Positions 1 to 9,841 are shown, counted from the first letter of the stretch. The stretch is 32,655 bases of DNA from Tubiluchus corallicola (GCA_030141605.1 JAQGDQ010001608.1:1-32655); one strand, 5' to 3'. The notes: generated by a model not told the origin, from the sequence alone. Program-made: numbers and translations.

Positions 1-495
1 TTGTTTCAATCACATTATGACCCAAATCTATGAATTTCTCTCTGTTCCTCCATGACATTTAAATCCAAGACGTGTCCGACAGTGGCGACAATCATCAAGT
101 GTGTTGAAATTAAAAATATCCAAAAATACTGATTTAAAAATATCCAAAAACACTGTTGTGTGCATGAAAAGTAGTAACTACAAATGCACGTGATCTTCTT
201 TTCATTCAAGATTGCATTTGCTAAAGCAGTAACCTAATATTTATTCTGGTAAAAATGTATCTTATTTATTATCGTGAAACATACTAAAACAATAGACTAT
301 TAGCAAATTTCTACACTGATTTATCACTTCATCCAAACTGCACCATGTATTTGCTGATGGGTGTTTTCTTTGTTAACAGATGGCGCAACGATACAACTTT
401 GCTCTAACTTTTGAGAATGACGAAAGTGTCAGTCGTACATTAAAGTAGATACAGTAATGTAATTATAATTTAGATAGCTGCTGTAGCTACAGAAC
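1..495. other. AT-rich DNA, no gene seen
   Basis: AT-rich sequence with short reading frames only. I see no splice-bounded exon, RNA gene or repeat that I can support. Confidence 0.5.
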
Positions 496-519
496 ATGCA
501 TGGGTGTATACCGTGTATT

Positions 520-723
520 TTTATTTCATCTCTCTCTCGCACTCTCTCTCTCTGTCTGTCTGTCTTTTGTGCTCAATCCAATTCTCTCTCTTTCTTCCTC
601 TCTCTCTGTTCTCTTTCTCTCCCTCCTTCCCTCTTCCCTCACCCTCTCTGCTTCCCTCCCCTCTCTCTCCCTCTTCTTTCTCTCTCTCCCTCATCCCTTT
701 CTCTCTCTCGCTCTCTTTCTCTG
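520..723. repeat. CT-rich (polypyrimidine) tract
   Basis: About 200 bases made mostly of CTCT runs with scattered TTC and CCCT interruptions, an imperfect CT microsatellite. The three overlapping open frames across it (Leu/Ser-rich) are explained by composition and are not genes. Confidence 0.9.
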
Positions 724-1600
724 AGTTCAGGGCATTTAAAGTTACAAATTAATTTCTTGTACGCACAGTTAGAACCGATTAATTACAACCAGAGAATAAT
801 TTTCATAGTTGCTTGTAATGTTTTGTCTGATTGTATAGAAATTTTTCACGCTCGTGGATCATGGCCAAATTGTTCATTGCGTCTTTTTGCAAATTAAATT
901 ACTGGAGACTACGATCATCTGTCAATTAATTGTCGAAGGTTAAACATGAAATCTTTACCTGACAACAATTGATATCAGAATGGGTGCTAAGAGGCTTTTG
1001 GCATAGTTTAGGCTAAACTAACTCCTGTCTTTACTACTTTTCAAGGCAGGTTAACTATAAAACTAGCAAAGGCCCCGCAAATATTTTTGCGCATAATTCC
1101 ACTTATAATCAACAATGGGCGAACGTTCTACCTAGTGTTCGTTTATTTACCCAACGCAAAGCCAGCAACAGGCTTTACTGAATTAAAGTTACAAAGTTAT
1201 AGGCAGAGTATAATGGATGACGTCACAACGATTGCTTTGCGTCAGCAGTTTTGCAAGCGAAAATTGCCAAAAATAGAACATCTAATTAATTCGTCGAGCT
1301 CCTCTCAGTGGACCTGCCCGAAAATATAACCAATATCATCGTGTAGCCCTGTTGTTCCTCTTTCTAAAGAGCTATATATCTCATTCCGAGAATCCCACAT
1401 AACAAAAATAATACATGCTAAAATGAAGCACATATAAATATTAAAAGTAGGAAATGCTATTAGTGGCAAGTTAGGAACAAACACAACATATTGTAATACA
1501 TCGATAGTAAGATTATGAACAGTAACAAAATTTAAATACAAAATAAGGCGTCCTAAAAGAGAACAGCCCAAAATGGAATTTCTAAACTCAGTTCCTCTTG
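724..1600. other. Intergenic, no gene seen
   Basis: AT-rich. Short frames on both strands (for example 1087-1329 plus and 1305-1610 minus) show no recognisable motif and no splice context that would support them. Confidence 0.45.
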
Positions 1601-1604
1601 GTAG

Positions 1605-1700
1605 AGGCATCTCGGGGGGAGTAAACCCCTACCGGGCGCATCCCCCGGGTGGCAGATGGGGGACCCCTGGCTCACGAGCCAGGGTGCTCAGAATATTCAA
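1605..1700. other. GC-rich structured island, possible mobile-element end
   Basis: A sharp GC-rich block in AT-rich DNA. It holds a perfect 9-bp inverted repeat with a 2-base loop (CCCTGGCTC/GAGCCAGGG, 1665-1684), preceded by further complementary C/G runs (CCCC and GGGG stretches between 1612 and 1662). Compact GC-rich hairpins of this kind are common near the ends of invertebrate non-LTR elements, but I do not recognise the family and no reverse-transcriptase frame follows. The downstream stretch to about 2040 is also less AT-rich than its surroundings and may belong to the same remnant. Confidence 0.35.
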
Positions 1701-2470
1701 ATAAGGAGCTGTGGACCAAATCCTTCAGGATAGACCTAGCAAGTCACTGAAGTACTTTTTGCTCAAGTAACTCATGGCGAACACAAATGGAGAGACGTTA
1801 TCAAGTGTTCGCCGGCTGACAGATGAAAATCTACCAGGAGGATGGTGAGAAAGGTGAGAAAGAGGCATCATAAAACCTTCATCACTTTGCAGCTCTATTC
1901 CCCCTCTTCCCAAAAAGCAATCTCCTTCAGGGACTCGTGGCGTGGCTCTTGCACTTCGGAATTTCGCGTAAATTGGCGATGTGGCATCAAAAATCCGCAA
2001 TCCGCAAAACAGGTGCGAATCCGCATCATTGATTCTGTTTTCTATACTTACATGTACATTTTTAAGAAGCCACATTTTCATGATTTTGCCACTGCAAGGT
2101 ATTTATTATGCTTCAAACAGTCATTTTCTTCGAAAAAAATATTCTGTATGATTGCATGTTCTAAATGGACTGTAAACATGTCGTTTTAATTATTTACAAA
2201 TAAACAATATGAATAAATGAAATTAACGTCATTTTTTGTAGTTTTTACTAGAAATTTATTTGCCGTTTTTCTAACTTAGAATTTAATATGTTCCAAACAC
2301 TGTTTTACTAAAAGAATATTTTACTAAAATATATAAACAAACTTATATTTTGCAGTTAAGTTATTAGTATTACTGCTGCAACAGAAATTATGATGAGTAA
2401 TTTTTGTTCTTGGCTGGTATTTTAATATAAGTATCTGTACGGTGTTGTTACAAGGAATAATAAACAAATT
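1701..2470. other. No supported gene
   Basis: Two opposed frames (1725-2081 minus, 1842-2189 plus) overlap in the less AT-rich part. Neither shows a family motif. From 2190 on the sequence is AT-rich with nothing recognisable. Confidence 0.4.
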
Positions 2471-2697
2471 TTATGTGAATTTTCGTATTACAACTATTAA
2501 AGTCAAGATAATGGAGCATGAAATAACTGAGGCTGCTGAGGCTGGTCCGGCTCTGGGCTGGCGTGTCGGACATCCAAATTCATAGAGTTGGATTTCTTTA
2601 ATATCATGCCTTCGCCAAGGTCTTACGCAATCCATCTTCAAATTCCACTTCTCTCTCTTTGTCCAGGCCATTTTACAATCACAATCAAAATTGTTTG
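2471..2697 (-). pseudogene. LRR gene copy A, exon 2 (LRRCT cap and membrane-anchor tail)
   Basis: Terminal exon of the first LRR gene. On the minus strand an acceptor (TTTTTTGCATAG) ends at 2698 and the exon runs from 2697 to a TAA at 2471-2473. It is 227 nt, that is, two bases completing a split Ala codon plus 75 codons including the stop. The product begins ANNFDCDCKMAW, the classic start of an LRR C-terminal cap, with further Cys at the DCV and FGC positions. A PRAGPASA linker follows, then about 15 hydrophobic residues and a short basic end (RKFT), so a transmembrane tail is as likely as a GPI signal. It is clearly diverged from the exon 2 of copies B, C and D but keeps every cysteine, which is why I take the minus strand as coding. 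Exon 2 itself is intact; the break is in exon 1. Confidence 0.65.
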
Positions 2698-3808
2698 CTA
2701 TGCAAAAAACGAGAATTGTTAATGTATCGTGTTAAAAGCTACATCGGTTGTTTAAGCAGCTGTCAAAGCAGGCTTACACATCTGCTGTTTAGAATGTTGA
2801 CGTCAATGTGACCCGGAACCCTTTGCTAACCTAAGTGAGGCGGTAACCTCCTAAGTAATATTGTAGGGCAGGAGTACACCACTAGCTGAAGTAGTACACT
2901 TACCCTAAAGTGCATACGCTAAATTTACTGAAAAGCAGTGTCGTATAAGGGTAACCGAAGTAGGGCACTGACGATTTCTCTCACAAGTTTAAAAATGAAA
3001 CAGATACTGAGAGTGAAACAGATGTCTTCACAACACAAAAATGTTAAGTTTTTACATTAAAATTTCAAGAAAGGCAAAGACAATTAATTTCAATAATCCA
3101 AACAGTAACAGACATCTTGTATCTCGTGTACCACATGGCAGTAGTCGCTAGTCCCTTTACTTAGGAAAAAAACAATTATTATGACGAAGAAGTAGTGAAA
3201 TGTTTCATCATGTAATAACATCATCAATTATTATTTTTAAATAAACAAGGGCAATGGACGCTGCTACTATGAGTCATTTCGTGACCGGTCTCCAGTGTCT
3301 TATGTGGGCAGCCCATGTACGACCCACCCTATCTGGCCCAGCCCATGTACGACGCATTCTATTTGGGCCAGCCTATGTACTGCAATTGTCCCACTTTGGT
3401 CACTACTTTACCCGAAACAAAAAATAAATAAATGCAACCTCGTTCTTATTTCAATTGTTTTTTACGGCTCAAACCCAAGGAGGAGCTGAACTGCAATTGA
3501 AAAACCGAACGATTTCCAGTATCTTTCATCCCCTCTGATCGAGGTCATTGTTCACTACACCACGCCCTACCACAGGTATCTACCCTGTAAGTTTCATGAC
3601 TCTCTGTCTTTGCAACTTAACATGAATTAAAAATAGTAACCTGGATGACTAATATAATGAAACGATTTATGCAATAAGAACGAAAAAAGTCAGCACCAGT
3701 GTGGAGTTCCCTGAGATCTGTGACATGACTGTTCGCAGATAAAAATAAACATTTCCTTCAAATATTTTGCAGGTAAATGCAGGTGGATTTGAAAAAATGA
3801 CCTAGTAC
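2698..3808 (-). other. Intron of LRR copy A, with repeat debris
   Basis: An inferred 1111-bp intron with donor GTACTA at 3808 and acceptor CATAG at 2698. It holds no gene. Around 3297-3376 it contains degenerate copies of a GGGCAGCCCATGTA motif that also occurs in the ends of the inverted-repeat element at 5048-5967. Between 2860 and 2960 there are short GTAGGGCA words of the same flavour. Confidence 0.5.
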
Positions 3809-4429
3809 CGTATAAGCGCACGCGTACGTCACTTGGAGTAACGTTTTTATGCAGTTGTGGCCTTGGCAATGTCCTCAACCCGTCACAGTCTTGGATATGA
3901 ATGTAGTTCATTTTCGGATTTGTCACCAAATTCAGCTCCAGATTAACCAGTTTTTTACAACGAAACATAGAAAAGTGCGTTAAGTCCTTCATGCAGAAAA
4001 AAAACCTGTTTCAATATTACGCAAATTGTGCAGCTCTGTTAATCGCAACTTAATGATTTTTCCAGCGATGTCACCTTCCCGCAAAATTTCCATGTTACAT
4101 TTAATGAAATCCAGGAACTTGATGGTCTTTCCTTCTAGAGTATTTTTAGGTAAAGTCTTTTCATAAAGCTGATAAATATATAATCTGTCGATTTCATGAT
4201 CACCAGGAATAGCATTCTCTATGTCCCGAAGACGACTTGCGTTAATTTTCATTTTTTCTCCACAATATATATAACAAGGATCAGTATGTTTGACGTCACA
4301 TTCAGGCACACTTGATGAGAGCCTACATCCAGATTTGGCTGCAGTGGAATTTTCGGAAAATTCCCCCCAAACTATCTGGAAGAAAAATGCTGCTGCTAGA
4401 TGCAAGAGCCATTTTCTAAAGAACGTCAT
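3809..4429 (-). pseudogene. LRR gene copy A, exon 1 (signal peptide, LRRNT, LRRs), frameshifted
   Basis: Starts at a true ATG (4429). A signal peptide comes first (MTFFRKWLLHLAAAFFF), then a four-cysteine N-terminal cap (SGC...PEC...DPC...YC) and weak leucine-rich repeats up to a donor at 3809/3808 (G|GTACTA). The frame is closed by a TGA at 3989, just after a run of eight T on the minus strand (about 4003-4010). The rest of the homology continues in another frame (3992 downward, LVNLEL...MNYIHIQD). Exon 1 is 621 nt, whereas copies C and D have a length of 1 modulo 3, so exactly one base is missing if the phase is to match exon 2. This is either a recent pseudogene or a homopolymer sequencing error. 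It is the most diverged family member. The function of the family is not known; LRR ectodomains usually bind proteins or glycans. Confidence 0.6.
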
Positions 4430-5042
4430 CGGGAATGAAATTTAAGTTAAGTTGTTCACCAGAAGGCTGGTTCAAATTGGAAAACACACTTAACGGGTCA
4501 TTTTTGACTAAAGTTAAGTTCTAAAAAAATCAGCAAAAGGTGAAATCTCGCCTGGCGACACAATGGTATGACGACAGCAAATCGGTACACAGCATTGCGC
4601 ACTTTACTTATTAAAAGCCCGCTAGATGGCAGGAAGAATGCAGTGATTTCGCGTCTAGCAACAATCTAAGCAACGCCGTGTTCTTGCAACAGCTGTTTTT
4701 GTGTTTTTTCGTTATCAAAATAACGTTTATACCTCGAAATTAAGAGGCACGGGTAATTAATCTTAATAGAAATTACTCTTATGTGCTGAAAATAAGTAGT
4801 AAGAAAGGTAGGCGGTGATGCCCAGTAAACAAATTTTAAAATTATTTGATTTTAATAGTGCTTGAGTACTTAAGCCTTAGGTATTGTTGGACAAGGTACT
4901 TAGGTAGCGTATGTTAACTGCCATAGAAAAATGGGCTATATTTAACCTATCTGTAGAATAACATAAGTAACTAGGTAAAACTGATTTTGATATTAAGTTT
5001 TGCCATCAAGGTAAGCTCTGGGGTTTTTGGAGTACAATGTCT
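4430..5042. other. Intergenic, no gene seen
   Basis: Upstream side of LRR copy A. AT-rich, with no recognisable exon or repeat. A promoter for copy A would lie here, but I cannot pick out a convincing TATA box. Confidence 0.4.
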
Positions 5043-5047
5043 GATGC

Positions 5048-5967
5048 TGTTGGGAGCCGTTTGGACCACTGCGCCAAGTAGACCAATTGCAATTGGTCTA
5101 CTTGGGCTGCCCAAGTAGGACACTAGAGACAGGTCGTGAATTCAGTCGTTAAGTGTACTGACACCGTCCGTTGTGCTTGTTTATGTAATAATAATAATTA
5201 AAAACGTTAATACACGTTGAATAATTTATTATACATCTAATAAAATAAAAGAATTTTATTCTGAGCTGGTAGAACGGACAATATTAAATTTGGTTTCGAT
5301 ATTAATGTTGTTGAAGTGAAAAAACCCCACTTTTTTGCGAATTCAACATTTGTTTAAGGTATATCATTTTTGATTTTGTCTCACTTCACAAACAGGTGAT
5401 CCGTTTCACTACCTCTTGGGCAAATAATTGTTTTCTTATAAGTAAACGTTCTAGCGATCTATGTGTCCTACATGGCCTAGCGAGCCATGTAGGACAGTGC
5501 CCTACATGTTACAATACTACTGATAATATTAAAACTAATTATCCTTGCTTTTCTTAAACGTTAAAAATTACTTTTTGGTGTTGTGAAGGCTTAGCAGCAT
5601 CTGTCTCATTTTTAAATTTGCAATTATTTCTGTAATAACTGTGTGCAGAATTTCTCTCTTTAAAGCATTAGATACTAGGTTTAATGTTATGATATATTAA
5701 TGGAGTTAATCATAATGATGAAATTATTGTAAGAAATGCATTTGTAAATTGCCAAGGAATATCCATTTCTAAAAGAAATTTTGTTTTATGCTTTATTATG
5801 CCATAACCATACTTATAAACAATGGTAATATAAACTGGAAACAAGTTTTGCCAGAGCAAGTTTCTCGACAAAAATCGCTAGTGTCCTACTTGGGCTGCCC
5901 ATGTAGGACACTACTTTTAGCGCATCAAGTGGTCTACTTGGCGCAGTGGTCCAAACGGCTCCCAACA
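5048..5967. mobile_element. Non-autonomous inverted-repeat element (920 bp, MITE-like)
   Basis: The two ends are perfect 38-bp inverted repeats (5048-5085 and 5930-5967), beginning TGTTGGGAGCCGTTTGGACC. Flush direct repeats GATGC lie at 5043-5047 and 5968-5972, consistent with a 5-bp target-site duplication. A second inverted block follows inside each end (GCCCAAGTAGGACACTAG at 5108-5125, its complement near 5878-5895). The left end also contains a 32-bp perfect palindrome (5074-5105) centred on CAATTGCAATTG. The middle has a 13-bp stem with a 7-base loop (5464-5496). There is no transposase frame, so it would depend on an enzyme supplied elsewhere. TG...CA ends and a 5-bp duplication also fit a solo LTR, but a 38-bp terminal inverted repeat does not. 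I cannot assign a superfamily. Confidence 0.85.
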
Positions 5968-5972
5968 GATGC

Positions 5973-6587
5973 AAATGTTTTTATACCTGCAGGTTGCATT
6001 GCTAAAAACATAAACCTGGCTTAATTGTACTCTAGATTTTTAACAAAAGAACAAAATTTTTGTCTGAGCAATATATTTGTATATGTACATACATATGCAA
6101 TAGAATTTATATTAATAAATAATAAATAAAATAATTCATACAAATTTCTCGTTGCATTCCTTAGTTACAGAAAAACATTGAACATCTGATTGAATCTTCG
6201 ATGTTTGTTAGATTTTAATCACTTGATCCTGTTAAATTTTATTTAAAAAGTTTGACATCGTTAAATCTAATTTTCTCTTGGAGAACGTATGCTTTTTTCC
6301 CTAGATATAAACCCGCTGAAATCTTATCACTAGCTTGATAATCTTTTTCCCATCGGTACATGGAGTACATATGACACGCCGTAAATTAATCGAATACTTT
6401 CAATTAAGTTTTGCCAGCTGCAACAAACGGTGTTTAATCGAAAGCTGAGTGACACGTGTGGCTTCCTGGCATCCGTTGAAATCAATCAGATGTAGTATTA
6501 CTCAACACACGACAGCTTTGATAGGGTTAGTAAACAGATATTAGAATATTTAGCCTGTGCTGTTTATTCACATTTATGTAAATGAGA
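5973..6587. other. Intergenic, no gene seen
   Basis: AT-rich. One isolated E-box (GACACGTGTG, from 6451) precedes the regulatory-looking palindrome at 6588. No gene is recognisable. Confidence 0.4.
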
Positions 6588-6622
6588 GACACGTGACGTC
6601 ACGAGTCGGTGCGTCACGTGTC
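6588..6622. promoter_or_regulatory. E-box / CRE palindrome
   Basis: Perfect 10-bp inverted arms GACACGTGAC and GTCACGTGTC (6588-6597, 6613-6622) each hold a CACGTG E-box. A full CRE palindrome TGACGTCA overlaps the left arm at 6594-6601. Known users of such sites are bHLH and CREB/ATF-type bZIP factors. It lies about 500 bp upstream of the small-gene exon at 7111. The regulatory role is inferred. Confidence 0.4.
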
Positions 6623-6816
6623 ATTAATGGAATGCAACCCGACGGTAGCGAAATTTATGTCTGCTCTTATAACACGCATCTGCTCTGTTAAGCAATCATC
6701 ACAACAAGTTAAGGATACAAAATCAGTGATAGAGCTACAGCATTTATATCGCATTTCACGACTAACAATGTCTAAATCCACTTAAAAAGTCTTTTGCACT
6801 TCCATCGGGGTATCCG

Positions 6817-7480
6817 GAATTTTAATAAAAACTATCTCTGTCGGATTCCGCTTTCGAACTATATTTCAACAGCATTAAGTTCGTTAAAACTCAATCAAAG
6901 TGACCAAAAATAAAGTTGATTTTTTGCTCGTCTGATTTCACAGGATTTACCAGGAGGGCAAATTTACCTATAATGGTTGCTATAGCAACCGAAACAGCCG
7001 AGGCTCTATGACGTTCACCCTACGCGACATTCAATTACTTTTCATGCGACATTCAAGCAGAAAACTATCTGTTTTTTCTGGAGATATCTATCAGGAGAAA
7101 AAAAATCACAATGATACAGAGAAGAATAAATATTGTTCCTCCAGATGCGTACACACCACCAAAATATAAATACGCAAGATTTCAAAATGGAGTAAATAAG
7201 AACGAAGTAAGATAAATTTTAATATCTTTAATGTGTCTGCAGTTACCTGAAAAATTTCAGCTCATGCAGTGTTAGCTAAAATTTATCATGCATGAATAAA
7301 CCATTTTTCAGGTTAGTAATGAGAAAAAATTATCGCTATCATATGGCTATTACGTCTATTGTAGACATACTGTAGAAAAAAGCCTGCCCTCATGATAGGT
7401 AAACACAGTAGAAATCCAGCAGAAATCTAGATACTGTTATGTCAGCGGCAGAAAGGACAAGAAAAGAGAGTTCATAAATA
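6817..7480 (+). repeat. Duplicated block alpha, first copy
   Basis: Matches 18945-19622 in the same orientation with many small differences, beginning at a shared GAATTTTAATAAAAACTATC. It carries the first-exon candidate at 7111 and its upstream promoter-like sequence. Relative to the second copy it lacks about 50 bases around 6990, with AGCAAC at both edges of the gap in the other copy. Just upstream (about 6785-6816) is one degenerate copy of the 77-bp unit found at 8910 and 14286. Confidence 0.75.
7111..7206 (+). CDS. Small plus-strand gene, candidate exon 1 (32 codons)
   Basis: An ATG opens 32 codons (MIQRRINIVPPDAYTPP...) ending exactly at a strong donor, GAA|GTAAGA, in phase 0. A diverged duplicate at 19277-19384 keeps the INIVPP, AYTPP and basic/aromatic KYKY-type core and the donor position. 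The shorter frames at 8314 and 13604 align loosely around YT-RYKY. Conservation of the core between diverged copies, with the donor kept, supports coding. The next exon in the same phase would be the TATGACAATCGC exon at 8499. I do not recognise the protein: it is small, basic, and rich in Pro and Tyr. Confidence 0.4.
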
Positions 7481-8057
7481 AATGTTTGAATTCGTCTTGA
7501 AATTTTGTATCCGTTACATGCTGTTTTACATTCAAAACGTGTAAACGTAAATGAAACACGTTCATTTACACGTTCGAAAACGTTCAATTAACGTTCTAAA
7601 AAGTAAACAGAGCAGTCGTAGGGCACATTTCCTCAACTAAGCATATCCATAAAATAGTTTGTGTTATCAGCAAAATTAATAATATGTTTTTGGTGAGCCA
7701 GTTGTAGTACACAGTTTCACTATTCCACCAGGATAGTGAAACAGTGACGCTTCACCAGTTGGCGCGAACATTTTAAATTACTAATTTTCTTTTTCAGTTA
7801 CATTTTGTCTTTTTAACAGGTGAACATAATGCGAACTACTATAACTCTGAATGGAAACTTTTTCGGACGTACTTTAAATTTACCTTTTCTCCCCTTTTAA
7901 TTATTCAGTGGTCTTTTCGTGTTAGAAAGTCAGTGTAAAGCCCGTTGTCTAACTGGATTACTGATTTTAAACATTTTTTTCACGTTTTGTGATGCGTGTT
8001 GTGTAAGCGCTGCTAACTTTTATTTTACTATATTTGTGAGTTTTTTATTGTTTTATA
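7210..8057. other. No supported gene
   Basis: Second half of block alpha (to about 7480), then unique AT-rich DNA. The minus-strand frame 7390-7587 has no motif and is not kept in the duplicate at 19530-19620. Confidence 0.4.
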
Positions 8058-8202
8058 TTATTTAATGTCACGACACTATACTTTGGTATTCCACCTTGTA
8101 AAATTTAAAAAGTCCTTGACCACCTAATAAATAAATATATATAAGTAAATACATAATTAAATATATAAATAATTTATGTTAATGCGAGCTCTCGGAGTTC
8201 TT

Positions 8203-8258
8203 ATTGGTCCTCTGTGCCTGGCAGGTTTCTATGACGTAATGTCGCATAACTACGTCAT
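8203..8258 (+). promoter_or_regulatory. CCAAT-box plus CRE-type promoter, unit 1
   Basis: ATTGG (inverse CCAAT box) at 8203-8207 is followed 27 bases later by TATGACGTAA (CRE-like, 8232-8239) and by an inverted TACGTCAT at 8251-8258. The same pair at the same spacing occurs at 13493-13548 and, in the otherwise diverged block alpha copy, at 19164-19200. It lies about 55-110 bases upstream of the ATG at 8314. Constant spacing in diverged duplicates suggests function; transcription itself is inferred. Confidence 0.45.
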
Positions 8259-8313
8259 TATTTAGGTTAAAAGCGAAGCAGCTGATGAAGTGTTTTCTCT
8301 ACAAATCTTGAAA

Positions 8314-8406
8314 ATGATGTTGAGAATTACGCATAGAGACACCTGCAGTGTATATACAACCCGCTACAAGTACCCGATAATAAAACCAGTCCGCATTTCT
8401 CACTGA
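8314..8406 (+). pseudogene. Small gene, exon 1-like frame, unit 1
   Basis: An ATG ATG start opens 30 residues (MMLRITHRDTCSVYTTRYKY...) ending in TGA. It has the same distance to the CCAAT/CRE pair as in unit 2 (13604-13696). It resembles the exon at 7111 only around the YT-(K/R)YKY core. No donor is found at the matching place, so either this is a decayed first exon or a short upstream frame. Confidence 0.3.
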
Positions 8407-8498
8407 AGGAAATTACAGATGCCTTTATTTCTGCCGAAAATATTTATTACATTTCACACCTGATAGGATTCAAACTCAATGTTCACACTATTTTGCAG

Positions 8499-8625
8499 TA
8501 TGACAATCGCAGGCCTACTGGGCTTTTGCCCACATTTCCAGTAAGGGAGCAACCAAGGGAAGTAGTCCTGCCACCACTATACGGAAGGAAGAACGTTTTA
8601 CACCTGTAATCAGGTCGTTGAAAAA
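8499..8625 (+). pseudogene. Small gene, exon 2-like, unit 1 (broken)
   Basis: Bounded by TATTTTGCAG| and GAAAAA|GTAAGT. The phase-0 reading begins YDNRRPTGLLPTFP and continues to VVLPPLYG, then meets in-frame stops. The length is 127 nt, one base off a multiple of three. The duplicate at 13789-13996 reads CDNRRPTGLLPNFP and PPLYGGGPFYH, which shows what the intact exon resembled. Splice signals and residues are conserved, but this copy appears dead. Confidence 0.4.
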
Positions 8626-8825
8626 GTAAGTATGCTTACTAGCCATAATTAACTAACTATCGTTTTGCAAATGTTCGCAGTTAATAATCTGTTTTGCATT
8701 AGAATTAAAGTACAATTTGTATTTTAGTGTTAAGCATGTTAGACTCATATTGCTGAAGCTTAGCAAATATACCAGTTTGTAATGTGCGGCCCCAAATACT
8801 TGTTTGTTCCCCATGTGCATTACAG

Positions 8826-8891
8826 CGAGCAGAAACGGAAGAAATGTACATAATTAATCATATAAACCGCATAAAAGCAATACTAGATTAG
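8826..8891 (+). CDS. Small gene, exon 3-like terminal exon, unit 1
   Basis: After the acceptor GTGCATTACAG| a phase-0 frame of 21 residues (RAETEEMYIINHINRIKAIL) ends in TAG. The duplicate at 14198-14263 differs only by V/I and M/I in this frame, whereas the alternative frame that runs on into PPPGYPG is stopped in this copy. Conservative changes favour the phase-0 reading. Whether it is joined to exon 2 is inferred from matching phase. Confidence 0.35.
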   Translation, partial: RAETEEMYIINHINRIKAILD

Positions 8892-8909
8892 AAAATCTGA
8901 AAAAGTCTT

Positions 8910-9060
8910 TTACACCTTCATCAGGCTATTCGGGCAATTCTTATAACCACAACACCTCAGAGGTTGCACCATTATTCAGCATTATTTTGCACCTCCACCG
9001 GGCTATCCGGGCAATTCTTATAACCACTACACCTCTGAGGTTGCACCATTATTCTGCCGT
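8910..9060 (+). repeat. 77-bp tandem repeat, two copies
   Basis: Two units, marked by GCTATTCGGG (8925) and GCTATCCGGG (9002), exactly 77 bases apart. The matching place in unit 2 has eight copies. Confidence 0.9.
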
Positions 9061-9620
9061 GCAAAAATAGAGTAGAGTAGTAACTATAAAATACCTTTTA
9101 AAGTCAAAGTGCCACGGAAAAGACTAATTTCAACTGAAGTTGGCTGGTTTACTCTGGTGATTAGAACGGACAAACAAAAATGCAACAGGAATTCTATGTT
9201 GTAACATTTAAACGACTTTATTTATGTCCATCGTGCCAACTTAGCAAAGAAACAAGACCTCAGTGCTGGCCTTGGCAGAGCTACCAAGTCACATGTACCT
9301 TGCTGAGCCTCCCTGACTGCTTTATCTTACTAGTAGGGAAGGTAAGCACATGTGGGAAGCCCAGCAGGTACAGGTGACAGAGTAGCAAAGACCTCGGCAA
9401 CAACCTGGATAAAAAACTGTGTCAAGAGATAATTATGAACAAATTTAAATACAGATGGCAGCACGTGCACAATTATCTTGTAGTTTGTAAGTTTTTAGTA
9501 TACGGATCACGAGTGAAAATGAATGACAAAGGATATAGACTAATTGCGAAGTCATATTAGTATTAGAACTAATGTTTATCTGCATTAAAAATAAGAAAAG
9601 AAACTTTATATGTATTCAAG
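9061..9620. other. Spacer between small gene and LRR exon 2, unit 1
   Basis: Convergent intergenic stretch. The frame 9180-9377 is also open at 15015-15212, but by eye essentially all differences between the two change the residue (L/F, W/R, D/A, F/L, C/R), as expected for non-coding DNA. I therefore do not call a gene. Confidence 0.5.
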
Positions 9621-9841
9621 TTATATTAGTATGAGAACCATTACAGTCACGATTACTGAGCATGCAAAAGCTGAGGCGGGACCAGCACGTGGTGCTGCAG
9701 CTGGTAGTTCACAGCCGAACTCAGGAATGGTGATTTCATTTTTGCCGTGCTTTCGTGGTGGCACAAGACAATCAATTTTAGACGTTGCCCATTTCTCCTT
9801 CTTTGTCCAGACCATGTCACAGTCACATATCAACTTATTTG
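9621..9841 (-). pseudogene. LRR gene copy B, exon 2
   Basis: Acceptor TTTTACAG ends at 9842; the exon runs 9841 to the stop at 9621 (221 nt: 2 + 73 codons). It encodes ANKLICDCDMVW at the LRRCT start, the later Cys residues (DC and FGC), a PRAGPASA linker and a hydrophobic C-terminus without a cytoplasmic tail, consistent with a GPI signal. The exon is open, but its partner exon 1 survives only as a fragment near 11141-11177, so the gene is judged dead. The overlapping plus-strand frame (9610-9864) is a shadow: it is absent from copy A, whereas the minus-strand residues are conserved there. Confidence 0.6.

Noticed and set aside
5048-5967. Reading the 920-bp element as a solo LTR because of TG...CA ends and a 5-bp duplication
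   Set aside because: LTR ends normally have only a few inverted bases; 38 perfect bases plus an internal inverted block fit a terminal-inverted-repeat element better.
8460-8490. tRNA-like B-box (GGATTCAAACTC)
   Set aside because: No matching A-box or cloverleaf around it. The same holds for other loose hits, so no tRNA is called.
9180-9377. 65-residue plus-strand frame, also at 15015-15212
   Set aside because: Nearly every difference between the copies changes a residue, and there is no splice or promoter logic, so it looks non-coding.
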